In this document: positions 1-5,354 of the stretch, piece by piece
Position numbering within the stretch: the stretch's first letter is position 1
How the letters are laid out: each line of letters opens with the position of its first letter
Source: an uncultured Clostridia bacterium
GTDB lineage: Bacteria > Bacillota > Clostridia > Oscillospirales > Oscillospiraceae
DNA: 5,354 nt
Assembly (NCBI GenBank): GCA_946011705.1
Contig: CAMGCA010000153.1
Coordinates: 1 to 5,354, forward strand
Direction of reading: 5' to 3'
The notes under the pieces: model-generated
Seen by the model: only the letters and a program-made list of their open reading frames with translations
What the model was told of the DNA's origin: nothing
Databases searched by the model: none
Program-made: the position numbers and the translations under genes

Positions 1-330
1 TATTTACGCTGGAAGGAAATCCCATTTTTTGGAGATTATGTGCTGAAAATTGCCCTTGGAATGGCAATTCTCAGCTTTTTACTGGCACTGAATACGAAAA
101 TATCCATCGGAAACCCTGTCAGCCGGACACTGGGAGCAGTTTCGTTTGAAGTGTACCTGCTCCACGGCGGAGTGTTTTTCGCGCTGGAAAGCGCTTTCCC
201 GGAGCTGAATTCCGGCGTGTTTATTCTGGCAAGTCTGCTTCTGACCATTCTTTTGTCCCTGGCGGCCCGGAAGCTCAGTGAACGGATTCTGAATCCATTT
301 GATAAAAAACAGCAGATGCTGCAAAGATAG
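1..330 (+). CDS. Acyltransferase family 3 membrane protein, C-terminal fragment
   Basis: The frame is open from the first base of the window to a TAG stop at 328-330, giving 109 codons of a gene that starts further left. It holds three hydrophobic stretches, at about residues 13-33, 48-66 and 72-91. The middle one carries the pattern S-F-E-V-Y-L-L-H-G, which resembles the conserved late segment (S-x-E-x-Y-L-x-H) of acyltransferase family 3 (PF01757), the integral membrane enzymes that O-acylate sugars of polysaccharides, peptidoglycan or glycolipids. The tail is short and charged (D-K-K-Q-Q). An internal GTG at 40 is not a likely start because the upstream codons are continuous and membrane-like. 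A glycosyltransferase lies two genes downstream, so a surface-glycan acylation role is a reasonable inference. The acyl donor and acceptor cannot be told from this fragment. The family call is fairly secure from the motif and topology. By hand count GC is about 47%, lower than the following genes. Confidence 0.72.
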   Translation, partial: YLRWKEIPFFGDYVLKIALGMAILSFLLALNTKISIGNPVSRTLGAVSFEVYLLHGGVFFALESAFPELNSGVFILASLLLTILLSLAARKLSERILNPFDKKQQMLQR

Positions 331-333
331 GAG
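329..333 (+). promoter_or_regulatory. Shine-Dalgarno site fixing the radical SAM start
   Basis: AGGAG overlaps the last two bases of the acyltransferase stop codon and sits 7 nt before the ATG at 341. It decides the start of the radical SAM gene in favour of that ATG over an in-frame TTG at 299. The TTG lies inside the upstream gene and would add 14 residues (including two adjacent Cys) ahead of the conserved domain. The overlap suggests translational coupling. Confidence 0.75.
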
Positions 334-340
334 AACGCCT

Positions 341-1519
341 ATGTCTCAGGAAAAGAAACTCAACGGCACGGTCATCGTGACCTACCGCTGCAATGCCAGA
401 TGCTCCATGTGCAACCGCTATAAGGCCCCCTCCAAACCGGAGGAGGAAATCTCCATTGAAACCATCAAAAAGCTTCCCAAGATGTACTTCACCAACATCA
501 CCGGTGGCGAGCCCTTTATCCGCACGGATTTGAAGGACATCGTCCGGGAGCTGTACAAGAAGTCCGACCGAATCGTCATTTCCACCAACGGTTTTTTCAC
601 AGACCGCATTGTGGAGCTGTGCAAGGAATTTCCGCAGATTGGCATTCGCATCTCCATCGAGGGTCTGGAAGCAACCAACAACGAAATCCGGGGACTGCCC
701 AACGGCTACCAGCGGGGCTATCAGACATTAAAGACCCTGCGGGAAATGGGCATGAAGGACGTGGGCTTCGGCATGACCGTACAGGATAAGAACGCCCCCG
801 ATCTGGTGCCGCTCTATAAAATTTCCGATGAGATGGGCATGGAGTTCGCCACCGCGTCCTTGCACAACAGCTTCTATTTTGTGGAGGCGAAAAATATCAT
901 CCACGACCGGCCTATGGTGGCCAAAAACTTTGAAGCCTTAGTCAATGAGCTGCTGAAAAGCAACAGCCCCAAAAAGTGGTTCCGGGCCTACTTCAACCAC
1001 GGCCTGATCAACTACATCTATGGACAGAAGCGGCTGCTGCCCTGCGATATGAGCTTCGACACCTTCTTCATCGACCCCTACGGCGACGTGATGCCCTGCA
1101 ACGGAACCAAGGACAAGGAGGTTATGGGGAATCTGAACCGGCAGAGCTGGGACGAGCTGTGGAGCAGCCCGGAAGCCGAGGCCGTTCGGGCCAAGGTGCG
1201 CTGCTGCGACCGGGACTGCTGGATGATCGGCTCCGTCAGCCCCGCCATGCACAAGTATATCTGGGTGCCTGCCGCCTGGGTGGTGTGGCATAAATTCAAG
1301 GCCCTGTTCATGAAAAAGCCCTACTCCATGTATGAAAACAGGATCTGCCGGGACTACCGGGACGGCAAGGTCAGCAAGGAAGAACTGGACGCCTGCTCCA
1401 CCTGCGACATGCACTGCCAGGTCAATAACGGCCTGAGCGAGGCAAGTCAGGCACAGCTGGCGGAAAAAACCGGCGAGGAAATCGTGGATGCGGACATCGC
1501 GGCCCAGCTGGGGAAGTAA
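341..1519 (+). CDS. Radical SAM enzyme with SPASM-like auxiliary cluster region
   Basis: This 392-residue protein has the radical SAM cluster motif CxxxCxxC at Cys17, Cys21 and Cys24, and the SAM-binding GGEP at residues 55-58. It would bind a [4Fe-4S] cluster and cleave S-adenosylmethionine to start radical chemistry in the cytoplasm. The C-terminal half looks SPASM/twitch-like. Cys235 is followed by a D-P-Y-G-D-V-M-P-C-N segment (Cys253), then a G-N-L/W-D-E-L-W stretch, then Cys288, Cys289 and Cys293. A further set, Cys336 and CxxCxxxC at 352-359, could bind another auxiliary cluster. Between these groups lies a Trp-rich hydrophobic/basic stretch at about 306-325 (W308, W313, W316). The gene starts 10 nt after the acyltransferase and ends 1 nt before the glycosyltransferase ATG, so its substrate may be a glycan or lipid-linked sugar. 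SPASM enzymes also modify peptides, but no precursor peptide gene is visible nearby. Domain class is secure; substrate is unknown. Confidence 0.9.
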   Translation: MSQEKKLNGTVIVTYRCNARCSMCNRYKAPSKPEEEISIETIKKLPKMYFTNITGGEPFIRTDLKDIVRELYKKSDRIVISTNGFFTDRIVELCKEFPQIGIRISIEGLEATNNEIRGLPNGYQRGYQTLKTLREMGMKDVGFGMTVQDKNAPDLVPLYKISDEMGMEFATASLHNSFYFVEAKNIIHDRPMVAKNFEALVNELLKSNSPKKWFRAYFNHGLINYIYGQKRLLPCDMSFDTFFIDPYGDVMPCNGTKDKEVMGNLNRQSWDELWSSPEAEAVRAKVRCCDRDCWMIGSVSPAMHKYIWVPAAWVVWHKFKALFMKKPYSMYENRICRDYRDGKVSKEELDACSTCDMHCQVNNGLSEASQAQLAEKTGEEIVDADIAAQLGK

Positions 1520-1520
1520 C

Positions 1521-2597
1521 ATGAAGGTACTGCATCTGATGGTATCCGGGCGGGCCGGGGGAATTGAAAGCCTGCTGAGAGATTATGTAAACTATTCCCG
1601 CCATGAAAACCTGTTCCTGTTCGCCTGGGACGGCGGACCGATGGCGGATCAGATTGAAAACAGCGGCTGCCGGGTGATACGGATGAATCAGCCTCAGGAG
1701 GGCTCCCGGGCCGTGTGCCGCCGGATTCTGGAGCTGTGTAAGCAGGAGCGGGTGGCGGCAATCGTGGTGCATCACGAGGCACCGCTGCTGCGTCTTGCCG
1801 CCCTGCTGGCAAGGCACCGCTGCCCGGAAATCCGGGTGTTCTGCTATGCCCATTCCGATGCCCGGTTCCTCTGCGGCACCGGGAAAAAGGTTGGTTTGGC
1901 GGTGAAAAAGCAGATTTTCCGCTACACCTTCCGGCGGGCAGATAAGGCCGTTGCCATTTCCAATGCGGTAAAGGACAGCCTGATGGGGTATCTGGGCGTA
2001 CCGGAGGAACATATCGCGGTTATCTACAACGGGGCAGTTCTGTCCCGGTTTCATCCCGTAGAGCGCCGCCCGGCGGGGCCGCTGCGGCTGATCTATGTGG
2101 GCCGTTTGATCGAAGAAAAGGGCGTGCAGAATACCCTCACCGCATTAAGCCGGTTGAAGGATGTGGATTACCGGTTCACAATCGTCGGAGACGGGGATTA
2201 TCGCCAGACGCTGGAGGCCCTGGTGAAGGAGCTGGGCATTGGAGATCAGGTGGATTTTCTGGGCACCCGCTCGGATGTGCCGGAGCTGCTGGCGGGGGCG
2301 GATGTGTTTATCCATCTGCCGGACTGCGCCGAGGGCTTTGGCATCGCCGTGGTGGAGGCCCTGGCCAGCGGCCTGATTTGCGTCTGCAATGACCGGGGGG
2401 CGCTGCCGGAGATTGTGGAAGACGGTGTGAGTGGAGTGATTGTGCAGAGCGGCGATTCGGTGACCGCGCTTCTGCGCAGCCTGATTCCCGGTTCGGCGCA
2501 ATGGGAGAGAATTCGCCGGGGCGCGGTGGAAGCCGCGCAGAAGTTCTCCATCGAGGCCTTTGCGGCCAAGCTGGACGATCTGATTGAGGAACCGTAA
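1521..2597 (+). CDS. GT4-type glycosyltransferase (GT-B fold)
   Basis: This 358-residue soluble protein has the layout of GT4 retaining glycosyltransferases. These move a sugar from a nucleotide-sugar donor to a glycan, lipid or lipid-linked acceptor at the cytoplasmic face of the membrane. The N-terminal Rossmann half begins M-K-V-L-H-L and has a Gly-rich G-G-I-E turn at 13-16. The C-terminal donor half begins near Y-V-G-R at about 192-195, with Arg195 and Lys200 of the G-R-x-x-x-x-K-G motif that contacts the donor phosphates. The family E-x7-E motif is intact at Glu271 and Glu279, within E-G-F-G-I-A-V-V-E. There is no signal peptide or TM segment. The overall look is close to EpsF/capsule-type transferases, but donor and acceptor cannot be read from the sequence. 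The start at 1521 follows the previous stop by one base and has a purine-rich GGGGAAG at 1510-1516. The next gene begins one base after its stop, so it sits mid-operon. Confidence 0.92.
   Translation: MKVLHLMVSGRAGGIESLLRDYVNYSRHENLFLFAWDGGPMADQIENSGCRVIRMNQPQEGSRAVCRRILELCKQERVAAIVVHHEAPLLRLAALLARHRCPEIRVFCYAHSDARFLCGTGKKVGLAVKKQIFRYTFRRADKAVAISNAVKDSLMGYLGVPEEHIAVIYNGAVLSRFHPVERRPAGPLRLIYVGRLIEEKGVQNTLTALSRLKDVDYRFTIVGDGDYRQTLEALVKELGIGDQVDFLGTRSDVPELLAGADVFIHLPDCAEGFGIAVVEALASGLICVCNDRGALPEIVEDGVSGVIVQSGDSVTALLRSLIPGSAQWERIRRGAVEAAQKFSIEAFAAKLDDLIEEP
2586..2591 (+). promoter_or_regulatory. Shine-Dalgarno site fixing the ApbE start
   Basis: GAGGAA lies inside the last codons of the glycosyltransferase gene, 7 nt before the ATG at 2599. 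It favours that ATG over the in-frame TTG at 2584. The ATG start also gives a proper lipoprotein signal peptide (M-R-R then a hydrophobic core), which supports the choice. Confidence 0.7.
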
Positions 2598-2598
2598 T

Positions 2599-3621
2599 AT
2601 GCGTCGGTGTATTGCCATTGGCCTGATTTTGTGCCTGCTTTTCACCGGCTGTTCCCTGCCTGGGAAGGGAAAGCAGCAGTATCAGGCCACCTATCTGGAT
2701 GTATTTGACACCGTGACCGTCATCAGCGCGGTGATGGACAGGGAAGAGTCCTTCCGGCAGCAGGCGGAGGAAATCCACGGGCTGCTCCTTCGGTATCATC
2801 AGCTGTTCGACGTTTATAACGACTACCCGGGCCTGAACAACCTGAAAACCGTCAACGACCACGCCGGGATTGGCCCGGTGCAGGTGGACGGGGAGATTAT
2901 CCGTCTGCTCAAGGATTGCAAGGATTATTACGAATTGACAGACCACGCCGTAAACGCGGCCATGGGCAGCGTTCTGCGGCTGTGGCACGAGGCCAGGACT
3001 GCGGGCCTGGATGATCCGGCCCACGCCGCCCTGCCTGATGCCGCCGCCCTGCAAAAAGCCGCCGCCCATACGGACTGGGCAGCGGTGGAAATGAACGAGA
3101 AAGCGGGGACGGTTTACATTACGGATCCCGAACTGCGGTTGGACGTAGGCGCTGTGGCCAAGGGCGGGGCTGCCCAGCGGGCGGCGGAAGCGGCTCCCGA
3201 GGGCTTTCTGATCAGCGTGGGCGGCAACGTCTGCGCCACCGGCCCGAAAGATGACGACGGTACCCCCTGGGTGGTGGGCATCACCGACCCGGATGGGGGG
3301 GCCGAATACCTGCACACCCTGTACGATACCGACAGCGCCATTGTCACCAGCGGCGATTACCAGCGCTACTATGTGGTGGATGGGGAAATCTATCACCACA
3401 TTATCGATCCGGAAACCCTGTATCCGGCAAGGCGTTTTTGCAGCGTTACGGTGATCTGCCAAGATTCCGGTCTGGCAGACGCCCTGTCCACGGCCCTGTT
3501 TGTCCTGCCCCGGGAGGAGGGAGAGACGCTGGCCAAAAGCTGCGGTGCGGAGGCAATGTGGGTGGATTTGGAAGGAAATCGCTTCTATACCCCCGGCTTT
3601 CAAAATTGGATATGCGGATAA
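2599..3621 (+). CDS. apbE: FAD:protein FMN transferase, ApbE-family lipoprotein
   Basis: ApbE (Ftp) enzymes use FAD and Mg2+ to attach FMN through a phosphoester bond to Ser/Thr of extracytoplasmic redox proteins such as RnfG/NqrC-type and FMN-binding-domain proteins. This one is 340 residues, normal for the family. An N-terminal lipoprotein signal ends in L-F-T-G-Cys18 (Phe at -3 is slightly unusual), so it should be anchored to the outer face of the membrane. Family motifs follow in order: F-D-T-V-T near residue 36; N-N-L-K-T-V-N-D near 80; D-V-G-A-V-A-K-G at 182-189; a V-G-G-N segment near 205; S-G-D-Y at 251-254; Y-H-H-I-I-D-P-E-T at 265-273; and A-D-A-L-S-T with Asp294 and Thr298, the expected Mg2+ ligands. 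After D-P-E-T the usual Gly is Leu274; I believe clostridial relatives share this, but could not check. It is the last gene of the operon. No flavinylation target is visible in the window. Confidence 0.95.
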   Translation: MRRCIAIGLILCLLFTGCSLPGKGKQQYQATYLDVFDTVTVISAVMDREESFRQQAEEIHGLLLRYHQLFDVYNDYPGLNNLKTVNDHAGIGPVQVDGEIIRLLKDCKDYYELTDHAVNAAMGSVLRLWHEARTAGLDDPAHAALPDAAALQKAAAHTDWAAVEMNEKAGTVYITDPELRLDVGAVAKGGAAQRAAEAAPEGFLISVGGNVCATGPKDDDGTPWVVGITDPDGGAEYLHTLYDTDSAIVTSGDYQRYYVVDGEIYHHIIDPETLYPARRFCSVTVICQDSGLADALSTALFVLPREEGETLAKSCGAEAMWVDLEGNRFYTPGFQNWICG

Positions 3622-3627
3622 AGAAAA

Positions 3628-3655
3628 GCCCCGGTTCGGAATTGCGAACCGGGGC
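3628..3655. terminator. Bidirectional intrinsic terminator between convergent genes
   Basis: A perfect 11-bp GC-rich stem, GCCCCGGTTCG at 3628-3638 pairing with CGAACCGGGGC at 3645-3655, encloses a 6-nt loop (GAATTG). On the + strand it lies 6 nt after the apbE stop and is followed by CTGTTTTAT. On the - strand it lies 5 nt after the TAA at 3661-3663 and is followed by TTTTCTTT, the better U-tract. It therefore should end both the + strand operon and the - strand gene. The + strand U-tract overlaps the stop codon of the opposing gene. Confidence 0.9.
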
Positions 3656-3660
3656 CTGTT

Positions 3661-5354
3661 TTATACAATGCGTGTCCATTCCGTCATCAGCAGACCGGGC
3701 ACCGCCCAAATAAGCTGATACAGCAGAATGTTGACCGGGGTCAGCAGCTGGGTGCTGCCCAGATACCCAAGCACCAGCATGATGATAAGACCCAGTGTGC
3801 CGCCAATCAGGTGGATAATCACACCCAGCTTGGTAGACAGCCGCAGAGCCCGTGCGCCGGTGATGGCGTAGGCCGCGCTGACCAGCTCCTCCCGGGTGGT
3901 CAGGGCCAGCACCGGCTCCTCGGGATCGATGGGGTGCTGCTGCAATTTCTGGCAGGTATCCCGATCCGGGAAGGCAATGCGCTTTGTTTTCACATTGAAC
4001 TTGGAACGCAGAAAGTCCTCGGTGAGCATGAAGTCGCCGCTGAGCTTCAGTGGCTTCAACTTGCGGTAGCCGCAAAGAGTCACGAGACCCGCGGCAGCGG
4101 AACGCATCTTGGCGTAGGAAATGGCGTAGACCGCGCACAGTTCTCCGTCCACGGCGGCGTAAACCGCCTGGCTGACCATGGTTCCCTCGGGGATTTCCAC
4201 GCCCATATCCCGCAGGAAGGCCATGGTGCCCACGAGCACCGGCAGGCCGTCCACCTCGCCGCCAATGCCGCCGTCACCGTAGTTGCGGAAGCTGTGGACA
4301 GGATAAACAGAGCCGTTCCGGCTTTTCAGCAGCTGGTCGAATACGGGCACCAGTCCGCCGCCGGCAATGTGGATCACGGAGGTGGTGTAGGATACCACCT
4401 CGTCGGGGTTGCGGCTGCCGTAGAACTTAACGCCGTTGAGCTTGGTGCTGCCCTGGGGGAACAGATCCAGATCGGAAATGGGGAACACGGCCTTGCCGCA
4501 CAGATCCTTGACCCCTTCCCAGCCGCACAGCACGGTGCCCACCATGTGCAGCCGTGCCTCCAGAATGGCCATGGGGCGGGAGATGGAGACGAAGAAGCTG
4601 GCGGGGACTGCCACCAGCAGAGAGGTGGACAGAATCTGCACGCCCATGCTCAGACCATGGAGCATTCCGGCGAACACGGCGATGCCGATGCACACCAGCA
4701 GGCTCAGCACCGCATAGATGGATTGGACGATTTCGGGAGAGGGCATTTTCTTGTAGGTATCCATGAAGTCGGAGACCTCGCCCTCCTTGCGGAGCAGCCC
4801 GTCCTTGCCCTCGTAGTAGTTTTCGACTCTTACAATGCCGTGGAGGCGAACGGCCTTACGCATGGTATCCATCTGGGCCATTTCGGTATTGTGCTTCTGC
4901 AGCCTGCTCCACAGGGCCGTGGTCATCTCCAGACTGAAAGCGGCGCAGCAGGGAACCCGCAGCTCTTTCAGGCAGAAAACGCCGTCGATGAGGCAGGCGG
5001 CAAAGGTCAGTGTCAGCAGCGTGTTGACGGTAAAGCGGCCCTTGAACAGGTCGCCCAGGCTGTCCAGCATCAGGTTGGAGCCCAGCAGGGCGGAGATCAG
5101 CATGGCCAGCACCTGGCTGAAAATCACCAGCTTCATCCGGTTTTCCGGCACCAGCTCCAGAGCAAACAGGGCGGTGACGCCCCCGCTGATCAGCACCACC
5201 AGCAGATTCAGCAGCACAGCTGCCTGAAGTTTGCCCACGCCCATTTCGGACAGCTCATAATACCTGCGTTCCGGGCCGGCCACCAGCTGTTTTTTCAGCT
5301 CCTTCAGACGGGAGCGGGGGGTGAATACGATGGGGGCGGGGATGAATTCCTCCT
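3661..5354 (-). CDS. Degenerate P1B-type P-type ATPase-like membrane protein, N-terminus beyond the window
   Basis: The frame is open from the right edge to TAA at 3661-3663, giving 563 visible residues; the true start lies outside. Eight TM segments appear at about 42-65, 74-96, 109-127, 130-147, 210-232, 240-262, 509-532 and 540-556, the P1B (heavy-metal ATPase) topology. P1B-like landmarks remain: a G-R-F-T-V-N-T-L segment before TM3, and an N-domain-like G-x-G and E-V-D-G-L-P-V-L-V-G run at about 361-374. There is also S-G-D-F at 438-441 where T-G-D-N is expected. Catalytic motifs are lost. The metal-site CPC in TM6 is V-P-A (249-251), the DKTGT site reads S-D-L-D-L-F (293-298), and no TGES or GDGxNDxP is seen. 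The loop between TM4 and TM5 is only about 60 residues. A pumping role is therefore unlikely; a sensory, scaffold or regulatory role is only a guess. The internal GTG at 5281-5283 is not a convincing start: coding sequence continues upstream and the nearest AAGGAG is 15 nt away. Confidence 0.8.
   Translation of the reverse strand, partial: EEFIPAPIVFTPRSRLKELKKQLVAGPERRYYELSEMGVGKLQAAVLLNLLVVLISGGVTALFALELVPENRMKLVIFSQVLAMLISALLGSNLMLDSLGDLFKGRFTVNTLLTLTFAACLIDGVFCLKELRVPCCAAFSLEMTTALWSRLQKHNTEMAQMDTMRKAVRLHGIVRVENYYEGKDGLLRKEGEVSDFMDTYKKMPSPEIVQSIYAVLSLLVCIGIAVFAGMLHGLSMGVQILSTSLLVAVPASFFVSISRPMAILEARLHMVGTVLCGWEGVKDLCGKAVFPISDLDLFPQGSTKLNGVKFYGSRNPDEVVSYTTSVIHIAGGGLVPVFDQLLKSRNGSVYPVHSFRNYGDGGIGGEVDGLPVLVGTMAFLRDMGVEIPEGTMVSQAVYAAVDGELCAVYAISYAKMRSAAAGLVTLCGYRKLKPLKLSGDFMLTEDFLRSKFNVKTKRIAFPDRDTCQKLQQHPIDPEEPVLALTTREELVSAAYAITGARALRLSTKLGVIIHLIGGTLGLIIMLVLGYLGSTQLLTPVNILLYQLIWAVPGLLMTEWTRIV

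Noticed and set aside
341..1519. Radical SAM enzyme as a RiPP maturase with a precursor peptide
   Set aside because: The gene is flanked by gaps of 10 and 1 nt, leaving no room for a precursor peptide gene, and the neighbours are glycan enzymes. A precursor outside the window cannot be excluded.
938..1522. A 194-codon open frame on the - strand over the radical SAM gene
   Set aside because: It is antisense to the conserved cysteine-rich region. The repeated Val/Ala/His/Gly pattern reflects the complementary strand of GC-rich codons.
1823..1836. Short inverted repeat CCCGGA-AA-TCCGGG
   Set aside because: The 2-nt loop is too small for a stable hairpin as drawn, it lies inside the glycosyltransferase gene, and there is no U-tract. 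It is probably chance in GC-rich coding sequence.
1422..2054. A 210-codon open frame on the - strand over the glycosyltransferase gene
   Set aside because: It is a shadow of the GT4 gene, with low-complexity Pro/Arg/His composition and no motif.
2308..3603. A 431-codon open frame on the - strand opposite the glycosyltransferase and apbE genes
   Set aside because: It is antisense to two genes with clear family motifs. Its translation is rich in His, Pro, Arg and Gln with no recognisable domain, as expected from the shadow of GC-rich codons.
3446..4138. A 230-codon open frame on the - strand spanning the terminator
   Set aside because: It runs through the terminator hairpin and overlaps two better supported genes in other frames; its composition is shadow-like.
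5349..5354. AGGAGG on the - strand at the very right edge, resembling a ribosome binding site for the pseudo-ATPase
   Set aside because: No ATG, GTG or TTG follows at a suitable distance; the next in-frame codons are TTC, ATC and CCC. It is more likely part of Glu codons within the gene.

Overview
The window looks like part of a moderately GC-rich Firmicutes chromosome, most likely a gut clostridium of the Oscillospiraceae/Ruminococcaceae type. The reasons are strong AGGAG-type Shine-Dalgarno sites, tightly packed genes, a lipoprotein ApbE whose sequence resembles clostridial homologues, and GC that locally exceeds 70%. The organism assignment is inference; no taxonomic marker is present.

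Layout. Positions 1-3621 carry four genes in a row on the + strand: the 3' end of a membrane acyltransferase (1-330), a radical SAM enzyme with an auxiliary-cluster C-terminus (341-1519), a GT4-type glycosyltransferase (1521-2597) and an ApbE-type FMN transferase lipoprotein (2599-3621). The gaps are 10, 1 and 1 nt, and no promoter or terminator is visible between them, so they form the tail of one operon whose start lies left of the window. A strong hairpin at 3628-3655 closes the operon. It serves both strands, because the only minus-strand gene converges on it and ends at 3661. That gene runs from beyond the right edge (5354) and encodes a large 8-TM membrane protein.

How the genes may work together. 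The acyltransferase, radical SAM enzyme and glycosyltransferase fit a cell-surface glycan or glycolipid assembly and tailoring pathway. The ApbE lipoprotein is the odd partner: it would attach FMN to an extracytoplasmic protein, but no acceptor protein is visible here.

The most unusual item is the minus-strand gene. It keeps the 8-TM layout and several landmarks of P1B-type (heavy-metal) P-type ATPases. However, the metal-site CPC motif, the A-domain TGES loop, the phosphorylated DKTGT motif and the GDGxNDxP motif are all absent or replaced. It reads as an intact, degenerate pseudo-ATPase family member rather than a decayed gene, and its function is unknown. Its N-terminus lies outside the window.

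No tRNA, rRNA, CRISPR array, insertion sequence or riboswitch was recognised. No stretch over 300 bases lacks a gene.
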